From Acidobacteriota bacterium (lineage in GTDB: Bacteria > Acidobacteriota > Terriglobia > 20CM-2-55-15): a stretch of DNA of 34,875 nucleotides. The number at the start of each line of letters is the position of its first letter. Within the stretch, counting starts at the first letter, position 1. The notes under the pieces were generated by a model. The model made no database searches and was not told the origin of the DNA. It saw only the letters and a list, made by a program, of their open reading frames with translations. A program made the translations under genes and the position numbers. The stretch spans positions 1 through 34,875 of the forward strand of contig JAJEEE010000045.1 in assembly GCA_022821145.1 (NCBI GenBank), in the 5' to 3' direction. Of this stretch, positions 1 to 7,249 are shown one piece after another.

Positions 1-120
1 GACAGCACCTGACGAATATCCGCACACGCCGACCCGCCCACTACCGGGGACCTGTTTCTCAGGAATCCCCTACGGCGCCCGTATGTCCAATGGATTCAAC
101 GCCGAACCCGTCCAACATCG

Positions 121-224
121 GCTAATTTGGACAGCAATGAATCCGTAACGACTTGACCGTAAACTGACCCACTACCACCAGCCAGACGCATCTGCCTAGG
201 ATCGTATTAATTCCCCAAATTAGC
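121..224. repeat. Inverted repeat in eroded IS end region
   Basis: A perfect 10-bp inverted repeat, GCTAATTTGG at 121-130 and CCAAATTAGC at 215-224, brackets about 84 nt. The motif CCCACTACC occurs three times in the same orientation at 37-45, 168-176 and 224-232; the last copy overlaps the stop codon of the transposase remnant next door. The two right-hand copies also resemble each other for about 10 further bases. I read 1-227 as overlapping ends of decayed insertion sequences. No gene is visible in it. Confidence 0.4.
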
Positions 225-227
225 CCA

Positions 228-470
228 CTACCCGATCTCCCAGAACGAGTCCTGGATCCCGAGCACCATCGCCGGCGTCGCCACGCCCAGCGACCGATGC
301 GCCCGGACGAATCTGTACCACGCGATGTTTAACGCCACCGCGGCGCGTCGGCAGAATTGGGTGACGAACGCTGGCGTCGTCGGCTGGTCGCGCCGGCCGA
401 CCAAGTGCGCTGCCACCAACTTCGAGGCGGGATCCAGCGCGACGAACAGGTACTGGTCGCCACGCTCGGG
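228..470 (-). pseudogene. Remnant of IS1-type DDE transposase
   Basis: Read on the minus strand from about 470, the frame opens with DQYLFVALDPASKLVAAHLV, which fits the region around the first catalytic Asp of IS1-type (InsB-like) transposases (consensus like GDQWTWVALDADTKLV). It ends with YRFVRAHRSLG, TPAMVLGIQ and a final W, the usual C-terminus of these proteins. The two blocks are joined directly at FVTQFCRRAAVALNIAW, so roughly 100 residues of the catalytic core, including the second Asp and the Glu, are missing. Upstream of about 470 the same frame runs into stop codons and there is no start codon. The element is therefore dead: internally deleted and 5'-truncated or frameshifted. A short piece in another frame near 540-625 might be part of its N-terminus, but this is weak. 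Family placement rests on motif recall. Confidence 0.7.
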
Positions 471-653
471 ACCTCAAGTTCACCACCGGTGAGGCCGTGC
501 CTGGACTTGGCATTCCAACCGTCGCCGGACCCCGCCTAGCCTCACGGCTGCGGGATCCCGCCGGTGTCTGTCGCGTGCCATGCCATCTGCTCACATAGTG
601 CTGACACGAAGTTCGTCCCGATTTCATTGATTCTGTAAGTCCTTTATTTTCAA

Positions 654-726
<73 letters not shown>

Positions 727-995
727 AGTGCGTGCGCCGAAGCCGGTGCCGTTCACGGCCTCCGGATCGGCAGACTCGCGATCGACGTGATTCCACGTCA
801 ACCACGTCGCCGGCTCAGCCGCGTCCGCGCGTGACCGGCTTCATCATTGTAGCCGCATCCGTCCCCGATTGGCCACGCCTCTCCGTGATGTGACGCGCCT
901 CGGCGCGACACGCGGCGCCGGAACTCCGCGGCCGCTCGCGCGCCGGCCGGACCGACTCCCGCGAATGAGCCGATCCTGGACTCCGTGGACTGGGT
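727..995. other. Non-coding gap upstream of tRNA-Lys
   Basis: I see no credible gene here. A TACAAT hexamer on the minus strand (846-851) is a possible -10 box for the tRNA, about 120 nt from its 5' end, but no convincing -35 precedes it. The remainder is GC-rich spacer. Confidence 0.4.
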
Positions 996-1025
996 TTGTC
1001 GCCTCCCGCGCGGCTCGGCTACAAT
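996..1025 (+). promoter_or_regulatory. Promoter of the NTF2-like gene
   Basis: TTGTCG (996-1001) and TACAAT (1020-1025) are separated by 18 nt, a good match to a housekeeping sigma-70 type promoter. The predicted transcript starts near 1032 and reaches a GGGAG ribosome-binding site just before the ATG at 1050. Confidence 0.55.
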
Positions 1026-1049
1026 CCGTTTCGGCGTTGGGAGGTTGCG

Positions 1050-1553
1050 ATGAAGCCCACTTCGATCGGTCTGCGGGTGCTCGGGCTGACCATCCTCGGC
1101 CCATCACTGGTTGCAGGGTCTCAGGCTGTGAACGACCAAGTCGTTGCGGAACTCGATGCGTATTGGGCCGAGGTGTCCCGGACGGTCGCGGAAGGCGATT
1201 TCGAGAGCTACAAGCGGCTCTATCATCCCGACGCGGTTCTGGTCGACCTGCAATCGGGGACCAGCCTTCCGATCGAGCAGGCGTTCGCGGGGTGGGAGCC
1301 GAGTTTCGTCGACACCCGTGAGGGTCGGGTCCCGGCCAACGTCGAGTTCCGCTTCACGCAGCGGCTGCACGACGAAACTACGGCGCACGAGACCGGTATC
1401 TTCCAGTACACGTCGACGCCCGAGGACGCGGCCCCGACCGTCGTCACTTTTCATTTCGAGGGGCTGCTCGTCCGGCAAGACGGGGCTTGGCTCATGCTGA
1501 TGGAATACCAGAAGCAGCCGGCGACGAGCCGGGAGTGGGAGTCGGCCAACTGA
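1050..1553 (+). CDS. Secreted NTF2-like (DUF4440/SnoaL-type) protein
   Basis: 167 residues. The N-terminus (MKPTSIGLRVLGLTILGPSLVAG) looks like an export signal. The mature part begins with a helix (VVAELDAYWAEVSRTVAEGDFESYKRLYHPDAVLVD) typical of the NTF2-like fold in which a helix leads to a strand carrying an Asp-Ala-Val turn. It ends with the usual strand pair that includes LVRQDGAWLML. Such proteins form small cone-shaped domains that bind or isomerise small ligands, and the substrate cannot be read from sequence. The ATG at 1050 is chosen because GGGAG lies 7 nt upstream and the signal peptide starts there; upstream in-frame codons would put charged sequence before it. It stands alone with its own promoter and converges on the next gene. 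Confidence 0.8.
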   Translation: MKPTSIGLRVLGLTILGPSLVAGSQAVNDQVVAELDAYWAEVSRTVAEGDFESYKRLYHPDAVLVDLQSGTSLPIEQAFAGWEPSFVDTREGRVPANVEFRFTQRLHDETTAHETGIFQYTSTPEDAAPTVVTFHFEGLLVRQDGAWLMLMEYQKQPATSREWESAN

Positions 1554-1589
1554 ATTCGCCGGTCAGGCGTGGATGGTTGTCCGGGCGGG

Positions 1590-1862
1590 CTAGACCGTTT
1601 CGGTCTGCTCGGACGTTTCCTCGGTCTCTCCCTCTTCTTCCTCGTCGGGCATGAACGGCGCCCACTCATCCGGCGGGGCCTGGGGGCCGAGCTTGATGCC
1701 GGCCAGGTCGGGGTCGTCCACGCCCAGCGACTTCCGCTCTTCGGCCGCCGCGGCCTTGCGTTCCTTGGCCTCGAACCGGCGCTGCTGCTTCTCGCGCTGC
1801 TTCTCCATGCGCGCCTTTTCCTTCAACCGCTTCTGGAACGTGGGTCGTGATTGTCTGGCCAT
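1590..1862 (-). CDS. Small highly charged coiled-coil protein
   Basis: 90 residues, no known function. The first half is a Lys/Arg/Glu-rich helix (QKRLKEKARMEKQREKQQRRFEAKERKAAAAEERK) and the C-terminal tail is strongly acidic (DEEEEGETEETSEQTETV), so the molecule is basic at one end and acidic at the other. Small proteins beginning MARxSRPTFQKRxKEKAR recur in acidobacterial and deltaproteobacterial genomes, in my recollection without assigned role; nucleic-acid or ribosome association is a guess from charge. The ATG at 1862 is preceded by GGAGG about 10 nt upstream. It has a near-consensus promoter at 1913-1941, the strongest seen in this window, so it is probably well expressed. Confidence 0.8.
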   Translation of the reverse strand: MARQSRPTFQKRLKEKARMEKQREKQQRRFEAKERKAAAAEERKSLGVDDPDLAGIKLGPQAPPDEWAPFMPDEEEEGETEETSEQTETV

Positions 1863-1912
1863 GGCGCGAATCCCTCCGAACGTCGAGATCGTCCCCCGAT
1901 CGACAAACCACT

Positions 1913-1941
1913 AATCTAAGGCCTCGCAGCATCGTTGTCAA
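1913..1941 (-). promoter_or_regulatory. Strong sigma-70 promoter of the charged small protein
   Basis: On the minus strand TTGACA (1936-1941, a perfect -35) is followed after 17 nt by TAGATT (1913-1918). The predicted start is near 1906, giving a leader of about 45 nt with a GGAGG before the ATG at 1862. The region is divergent with the membrane-protein gene at 2002. Confidence 0.7.
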
Positions 1942-2001
1942 AACCCGCCGAGCGGCGCGCGCCGGCCGGTAGCCGGGTGGGGCGTGCTATCCTGCCGTTC
2001 C

Positions 2002-2523
2002 ATGCGGCGTTTCGCGCGGCGGCTGGTGGGTGCGGCCCTCCTGGACGTGGCGGTCTACGAAGAGGTCGAGGCGGACTCCTCGGCGACCGTGCAGGCGATG
2101 GCCGTCGTCACCATGGCCAGCATCGCCACCGGTCTCGGCGTGGGCGCGCGCGGCGGGCTGGAGCCCTCCGACCTGGTCTACGGCGCTCTCGTGGCCTGGG
2201 GTGGATGGATGCTGTGGGCCGCGGCCACCCACCTGATCGGCACGCGTCTCCTGCCGACGCCGGCGACGGACAGCAGTTGGGGCCAGTTACTGCGGACGAC
2301 CGGCTTCTCGGCCGCGCCGGGCCTGCTCCGCGTGCTGGCGGCGGCGCCCGGCGTGTGGGGGCTTGTCCTTTACTACGCCGCCACGGTGTGGATGCTCGTG
2401 GCTTTCGTCGTCGCCGTGCGTCAGGCCCTGGACTATTCCAGCACGTGGCGCGCGGTCGGGGTCTGCCTGACCGGGTGGCTGCTGTTCGTCATTCTCGGCA
2501 ACCTGGTCGTCCCCGCCTCCTGA
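2002..2523 (+). CDS. Yip1-type polytopic membrane protein
   Basis: 173 residues with about five hydrophobic segments: AMAVVTMASIATGLGVGA, YGALVAWGGWMLWAAATHL, GLLRVLAAAPGVWGLVLYY, TVWMLVAFVVAVRQAL and VCLTGWLLFVILGNLVV. The arrangement, including a soluble N-terminal stretch with VYEEVEADSSATVQA and the W-x-A-x-x-H turn, matches bacterial Yip1/YIF1-family proteins, whose role is not established. A GTG at 1984 is in frame, but the ATG at 2002 fits better: a TATCCT -10 box at 1988-1993 would place the transcript start at about 2000-2002, giving a leaderless mRNA. It is followed after 67 nt by queG and could be co-transcribed with it. Confidence 0.7.
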   Translation: MRRFARRLVGAALLDVAVYEEVEADSSATVQAMAVVTMASIATGLGVGARGGLEPSDLVYGALVAWGGWMLWAAATHLIGTRLLPTPATDSSWGQLLRTTGFSAAPGLLRVLAAAPGVWGLVLYYAATVWMLVAFVVAVRQALDYSSTWRAVGVCLTGWLLFVILGNLVVPAS

Positions 2524-2590
2524 TGCGGCGGCCGTGCCGGCGTGCGGTCGGGGCGCGGCCCCGGGCCCCGTCGATCGTCTCGCGGACCGC

Positions 2591-3673
2591 ATGAAGGTCG
2601 TGGACTCGGACGCCATCAAGAGGAAAGCGGCCGAGCTCGGTTTCGATCTGGCCGGGGTCGCCTCTGTCCGCGCGTTTCCGGAGACGGACTTCTTCACGGA
2701 GTGGCTGGCGCGAGGTTACGCCGGCCGCATGGCCTACATGCAACGGGGCGCCGCGGTCCGGCGCGACCCGGGGCGTCTGCTGGACGGGGCGCGGTCGGTC
2801 GTCGTCTGCGCGCTCAACTATCACACGGACCGGCCGCTGACGCGCTTCGACCGGGCCCGCGCGTGGATCTCGCGCTACGCCTGGGGCGAGGACTACCACG
2901 CGGTGGCGGGCGAGCGACTGACGGAGCTGGCCGGCTGGATCGCGGCCGAGTCCGGGGGCCGCACGCGGGCCTGGGTCGACACGGGGCCGCTTCTGGAGCG
3001 GGTGTGGGCCAAGTACGCCGGCATCGGCTGGTTCGGGAAGAATACTTGCATCATCAACCAGGGGATCGGCTCGTGGCTCTTCCTGGGTTGCATCCTGACC
3101 GACCTGGAACTGGCCGTCGACGCGCCGCCGCCGGACCGGTGCGGCACCTGCACGCGCTGCATCGACGCGTGTCCGACCCAGGCCATCCTCGAGCCCGGCG
3201 TCCTGGACAGCCGGCGGTGCATTTCCTATCTCAACATCGAGCTGCGGGGCCCCATACCCGAGGACCTGCGCGACGGCGTGGGGCATCACCTCTTCGGGTG
3301 CGACGTCTGCCAGGACGTTTGCCCGTGGAACCGGCGGGCCCCCGTCACCGGCGAAACGCGGCTCGACGCGCGCGGCGAGCTGTTCTGGCCGGAGCTGGAA
3401 ACGCTGCTCGACCTGGACGACGACGGGTGGCGGCGCATGATCCGGGGGACCGCCATGAAGCGGGCGCGGGTCCGCGGGCTCATCCGCAACCTGATGGTCG
3501 TCGCGGGGAACTCCGGGCTCCAGCGTCTGGCCGCGCGGCTGGAACGGTTTCTCGACCACTCGGACCCCGACGTCCGGTCGCATGCGGCTTGGGCGATCGA
3601 GAAGCTGGACGGCGGCCCTCGAGGCGGCGTCCCGAAACCCGCGTCCGGTGCACCGAACCCGCAAATCCGTTAG
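2591..3673 (+). CDS. queG: Epoxyqueuosine reductase
   Basis: 360 residues. QueG carries out the last step of queuosine synthesis, reducing epoxyqueuosine to queuosine in the wobble position of tRNAs with GUN anticodons. It uses cobalamin and two [4Fe-4S] clusters in the cytoplasm. The N-terminal domain (about 1-170) contains the WVDTGPLLER segment with the Asp that acts as proton donor in this family. The ferredoxin-like part has C184-x2-C187-x2-C190-x3-C194-P and C237-x2-C240-x3-C244-P, with a further Cys in RRCISYLNIE. The C-terminus ends in a HEAT-like repeat (DPDVRSHAAWAIEKL), as in the long form of the family. The ATG at 2591 is chosen because MKVVDSDAIKRKAAELGFDLAGVA is the usual N-terminus; an in-frame start at 2534 would add unrelated sequence. 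hom starts 10 nt after the stop. Confidence 0.95.
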   Translation: MKVVDSDAIKRKAAELGFDLAGVASVRAFPETDFFTEWLARGYAGRMAYMQRGAAVRRDPGRLLDGARSVVVCALNYHTDRPLTRFDRARAWISRYAWGEDYHAVAGERLTELAGWIAAESGGRTRAWVDTGPLLERVWAKYAGIGWFGKNTCIINQGIGSWLFLGCILTDLELAVDAPPPDRCGTCTRCIDACPTQAILEPGVLDSRRCISYLNIELRGPIPEDLRDGVGHHLFGCDVCQDVCPWNRRAPVTGETRLDARGELFWPELETLLDLDDDGWRRMIRGTAMKRARVRGLIRNLMVVAGNSGLQRLAARLERFLDHSDPDVRSHAAWAIEKLDGGPRGGVPKPASGAPNPQIR

Positions 3674-3683
3674 ATTAGGGGGC

Positions 3684-4997
3684 ATGACGAAGACTGTCCG
3701 GCTGGGCTTGCTCGGTCTGGGAACCGTCGGCCGCGGCGTGTACCGCATCGTCGACGAGAACCGCGAGTTGATCGAACGGCGCACGGGCGTGCGGCTCGAG
3801 GTGACGCGGGCCGCGGTCCGCGATCCGGACAAGGACCGGGGCGTCGCGGTCCCGGCCGGCGTCCTGACCGACGATCCGCGCCAGGTGGTGGCGGCGCCCG
3901 ACGTCGACATCGTCGTCGAGCTCGTCGGAGGATCCGACGCCGCGCGGTCGTGGGTGCTGGAAGCCGTCGACGCGGGCAAGCACGTGGTGACGGCCAACAA
4001 GGCCCTGCTGGCCGAGCACGGAGACGAGATCCGGCGCCGCGCCGCGGAGGCCGGCGTCGCGCTGGGCTACGAGGCCAGCGTCGCCGGCGGCGTGCCCGTG
4101 ATCAAGACGCTGCGGGAATCGCTGGCGGCCAACCGGGTGCTGTCCGTCTACGGGATCGTCAACGGCACCTGCAACTACATCCTGACGCGGATGCGCGAGG
4201 ACGGCAGCGCGTTCGACGCGGTGCTCGCCGACGCGCAGGCCGCCGGTTACGCCGAAGCCGACCCGTCCTTCGACGTGGACGGCGTCGATTCGGCCCACAA
4301 GCTCGCCATCCTGGTGAACCTGGCGTTCGGCGTCCCGGTGGCGATCGACGACGTTCACACCGAGGGCATCGCCGGGGTCAACCCGTCCGACATCGAGTTC
4401 GGGAGGGAGTTCGGGTATACGCTGAAGCTGCTGGCCATCGCGAAGGCCGCCGCTGGGCCGGACGGCCGCCTCGAGGTCGAGGCCCGTGTGCATCCGACCC
4501 TGGTGGCCGACGACCGTCCGATCGCCCAGGTCGGCGGCGTCTACAACGCGGTGCAGATCGTCGGCGACTCCGTCGGCGACCTGATGCTCTACGGTCGCGG
4601 GGCCGGGGAACGGCCGACCGCCAGCGCCGTGCTGGGCGACATCCTCGACGTGGCCCGGATCGCGGATTCCGACGCCGCGGCCGCGTATGACGGCGGGGGC
4701 GCCGCTCCGGACGGCCGGATCCGCCCGATCGCGGAGGTGTCGAGCCTGTACTACATCCGGTTCACGGTGGAGGACAAGCCGGGCGTCCTGTCCCAGATTT
4801 CGGGCATCCTCGGGCGCTACGACATCAGCATCGAGTCGGTGATCCAGAAAGGCCGGGACGCCGGGAAGACCGTCCCGCTCGTCATCACCACGCACCGCGC
4901 GCGCGAGCGGGACATGCAGGACGCGTTGGTCGAAATCGACCGCCTGCCGTCGGTGGCCGAGCCCGGCGTGTTGATCCGCGTGGAGGATGACGGCTAG
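3684..4997 (+). CDS. hom: Homoserine dehydrogenase with C-terminal ACT domain
   Basis: 437 residues. The enzyme reduces aspartate-4-semialdehyde to homoserine with NAD(P)H, the branch point to threonine, methionine and, in many bacteria, isoleucine. The Rossmann motif G11-L-G13-T-V-G16 lies at the N-terminus. The TANKALLAEHG segment follows, and the catalytic stretch EADPSFDVDGVDSAHKLAIL includes D202 and K206. An ACT domain from about residue 356 (YYIRFTVEDKPGVLSQISGIL) should give feedback control, typically by threonine. The ATG at 3684 sits 8 nt after a TAGATT box (3671-3676), so the mRNA is probably leaderless. It is followed by cimA after 64 nt, pairing two entries to branched-chain and aspartate-family amino acids. 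Confidence 0.96.
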   Translation: MTKTVRLGLLGLGTVGRGVYRIVDENRELIERRTGVRLEVTRAAVRDPDKDRGVAVPAGVLTDDPRQVVAAPDVDIVVELVGGSDAARSWVLEAVDAGKHVVTANKALLAEHGDEIRRRAAEAGVALGYEASVAGGVPVIKTLRESLAANRVLSVYGIVNGTCNYILTRMREDGSAFDAVLADAQAAGYAEADPSFDVDGVDSAHKLAILVNLAFGVPVAIDDVHTEGIAGVNPSDIEFGREFGYTLKLLAIAKAAAGPDGRLEVEARVHPTLVADDRPIAQVGGVYNAVQIVGDSVGDLMLYGRGAGERPTASAVLGDILDVARIADSDAAAAYDGGGAAPDGRIRPIAEVSSLYYIRFTVEDKPGVLSQISGILGRYDISIESVIQKGRDAGKTVPLVITTHRARERDMQDALVEIDRLPSVAEPGVLIRVEDDG

Positions 4998-5061
4998 CCG
5001 CGGACAGCCACGCACGGTTTGCGCCCCGTCGGCCGGTTCTCGTAACATTGGCCTCGATTCC

Positions 5062-6663
5062 ATGGCCGAAAGCATCGAGATCTACGATTCGACGCTCCGC
5101 GACGGCGCGCAGGCCGAGGGCATCGCGTTCTCCCTCAAGGACAAGCTGCTGCTGGCCCGGCGGCTGGACGCGCTCGGAGTCCACTACATCGAGGGCGGGT
5201 GGCCCAACCCGACCAATCCCAAGGACCTGGCGTTCTTCCAGGAGGTCGGCAAGCTGGGCCTCCGGGCCAAGGTCACCGCTTTCGGCAGCACGCGCCGGGC
5301 GTCGAACCCGCCCGAAGAGGACGCCATCCTCAACACGCTCCTCCTGGCCGGGACCCAAAGCGTCGCGCTGTTCGGAAAGAGCTGGACGCTGCACGCCGAG
5401 GACGTCCTGGGGACGTCGCTGGACGAGAACCTGCGCCTGATCGAGGACTCGGTCGCATTCCTCATCGCCCGCGGCCGCGAGGTCATCTACGACGCCGAGC
5501 ACTTCTTCGACGGCTACAAGGCGGACGCCGCCTACGCCGTCGAGACGCTGCTGGCCGCCCAGCGCGGGGGGGCGCGCGTGCTGGTGCTCTGCGACACGAA
5601 CGGCGGGACGCTGACCGGCGAGTTGGCCGCGATCGTCGAGGATGTCCTGGGGAAGATCGAGACGCCGTTCGGGATCCATTGCCACAACGACGCCGGCGTG
5701 GCCGTCGCCAACACGCTCGCGGCCGTCGAGCGGGGCGCCGTCCAGGTGCAGGGCACGTTCAACGGATACGGCGAGCGCTGCGGCAACGCCAACCTGTGCG
5801 CGGTCATTCCGAACCTCGAGCTGAAGATGGGGCGGATGACGATCGGCCGCGAGAAGGTGCAGGACCTGGCCCGGTTCTCGCGGCTACTGAGCGAGATCGC
5901 CAACGCCTACCACGACCATCGCCAGCCGTACGTCGGAGAAAGCGCGTTCGCGCACAAGGGCGGGGCGCACATCGACGGGGTGATGAAGGTGACCCGCTCC
6001 TTCGAGCACGTGCCGCCGGATTCCGTGGGCAACGAGCGGCGGTTCCTGGTGTCGGACCAGTCGGGAGGCAGCACGATCGTCAGCAAACTCCGCCGGACCC
6101 TGCCCGGCATCCAGAAGAAGGACCCGCTCGTCGGCCGCGTGCTGGAGCGGGTGAAGCAACTCGAGAACGCGGGTTATCAGTTCGAGGCGGCCGAAGGTTC
6201 GTTCGAGCTGTTGGCCCGGCGCGTCGAGGGCGCCTATACGGACCCGTTCAAGCTGGTCAACTTCCGGACGATCAACCGGAAGACGGCGGGGGCGGCCGAG
6301 GAGGCCGAGGCGATCGTCAAGGTGGAGGTCCACGGCGAGATCGTCCACACGGTCGCCAGCGGCGACGGCCCCGTGAACGCCCTGGACCGGGCGCTCCGCA
6401 AGGCGCTGGAGCAGGAGTTCCCCAGCATTCGCGACGTGCGCCTGGAGGACTACAAGGTGCGCGTCCTCTCGAGCGCGGACGGGACGGCGGCCAAGGTGCG
6501 CGTCCTGATCGAGTCCTCGGACGGGGCCGGCGCGTGGGGCACGGTCGGTGTCTCCGAGAACATCATCGAGGCCAGTTGGATCGCGCTGGCCGACAGCCTG
6601 CATTACAAGCTGATGAAGGACGCGCGGTCCGTCGAACGGCGGGACGTTTCGGCCGCCGGGTGA
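5062..6663 (+). CDS. cimA: (R)-citramalate synthase, CimA type
   Basis: 533 residues. It condenses pyruvate with acetyl-CoA to (R)-citramalate, which the leucine-pathway enzymes convert to 2-oxobutyrate for isoleucine, bypassing threonine deaminase. The TIM-barrel starts with YDSTLRDGAQAEG (D9 and R13-D14 in the active site). It contains the metal-binding H206-C-H208-N-D motif and the NGYGERCGNANL segment. The length (about 530) and the C-terminal regulatory domain with INRKTAGAAEEAEAIVKVEV and PVNALDRALRKAL match CimA rather than short 2-isopropylmalate synthases. Homocitrate synthase or LeuA are less likely because of the EGIAFSLKDKLLLARRLDALGVHYIEGGWP start. The ATG at 5062 follows a TAACAT box at 5043-5048, so it may have its own promoter with a leader of only a few bases. 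Confidence 0.93.
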   Translation: MAESIEIYDSTLRDGAQAEGIAFSLKDKLLLARRLDALGVHYIEGGWPNPTNPKDLAFFQEVGKLGLRAKVTAFGSTRRASNPPEEDAILNTLLLAGTQSVALFGKSWTLHAEDVLGTSLDENLRLIEDSVAFLIARGREVIYDAEHFFDGYKADAAYAVETLLAAQRGGARVLVLCDTNGGTLTGELAAIVEDVLGKIETPFGIHCHNDAGVAVANTLAAVERGAVQVQGTFNGYGERCGNANLCAVIPNLELKMGRMTIGREKVQDLARFSRLLSEIANAYHDHRQPYVGESAFAHKGGAHIDGVMKVTRSFEHVPPDSVGNERRFLVSDQSGGSTIVSKLRRTLPGIQKKDPLVGRVLERVKQLENAGYQFEAAEGSFELLARRVEGAYTDPFKLVNFRTINRKTAGAAEEAEAIVKVEVHGEIVHTVASGDGPVNALDRALRKALEQEFPSIRDVRLEDYKVRVLSSADGTAAKVRVLIESSDGAGAWGTVGVSENIIEASWIALADSLHYKLMKDARSVERRDVSAAG

Positions 6664-6773
6664 TCCGGTACGCCGCCTTTACAAGAACGTTACCCGTGCG
6701 CGGACGGAATTCGCGTACGATCCGACACGATCAGGTTCGCGGGCCATTCCCGGATGGGTGTGCGGGCTCGGGC

Positions 6774-6802
6774 TTGTAGGGATTCTTCCCGTGTCATAAA
6801 AT
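6774..6802 (+). promoter_or_regulatory. Promoter of the secreted-protein cluster
   Basis: TTGTAG (6774-6779) and TAAAAT (6797-6802) are 17 nt apart, a good sigma-70 type match. Transcription would start near 6809 and run into the AAGGAGGA site before the ATG at 6837. All five genes to 10522 follow on the same strand with gaps of 10-91 nt, so this may drive the whole group. Confidence 0.6.
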
Positions 6803-6836
6803 CCAACGTTTGGCATTCATGCAAGGAGGAGTCCAA

Positions 6837-7238
6837 ATGCGAACGCTGCGATTCGTGTCCGTCCTCACCGCCGTATGCCTGATCGCCGCGGCCCCCGCGG
6901 CGGCTCAAGAGGGGCATCCGCTCAAGGGGACGTGGCTGGGTACGTGGGGCCCGAGCCCCGAGCACCTCAACGACGTCTTTCTCATTCTCGACTGGGACGG
7001 GGAGAACATCACCGGCACGATCAACCCCGGGATCGATAACGTCGAGATACGGAACGCCACGCTCGATCCCGAAGGTTGGGTCGTGCGCTTCGAGGCCCGG
7101 ATGACGAACGCCGCCGGCGCGACGCTCAACTACGTGGTGGAAGGCGCCATCGGGAACCTGGCGTTCCATGACCGGACCATCACGGGGACGTGGTCGCACG
7201 AGAGCGGCAGCGGCCCCTTCGAGATCCAACGGCAGTAG
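6837..7238 (+). CDS. Small secreted protein of unknown function
   Basis: 133 residues. It has a clear signal peptide (MRTLRFVSVLTAVCLIAAAPAAAQ, cleavage likely after AAAQ or one residue earlier). The mature part is about 110 residues and rich in beta-strand patterns: HPLKGTWLGTWGP, DVFLILDWDGENITGTINPG, VVRFEARM and ITGTWSHESGSGPFEIQRQ. The paired GTW...GTI...GTW spacing is reminiscent of small lipocalin-like or avidin-like barrels that bind hydrophobic ligands. I do not recognise a named family, and the fold remark is inference. The ATG at 6837 is chosen over an in-frame upstream start because AAGGAGGA lies 6 nt before it. First gene of a run of five exported proteins. Confidence 0.8.
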   Translation: MRTLRFVSVLTAVCLIAAAPAAAQEGHPLKGTWLGTWGPSPEHLNDVFLILDWDGENITGTINPGIDNVEIRNATLDPEGWVVRFEARMTNAAGATLNYVVEGAIGNLAFHDRTITGTWSHESGSGPFEIQRQ

Positions 7239-7249
7239 GGGAGGACGCG

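Noticed and set aside
2489-4000. Long minus-strand reading frame antisense to queG and hom
   Set aside because: Translation is Arg/Pro/Ala-rich with no motif, typical of the antisense frame of GC-rich genes; the plus strand encodes complete, recognised enzymes.
3675-5075. 466-codon minus-strand frame across hom
   Set aside because: Antisense to an intact homoserine dehydrogenase; no recognisable domain.
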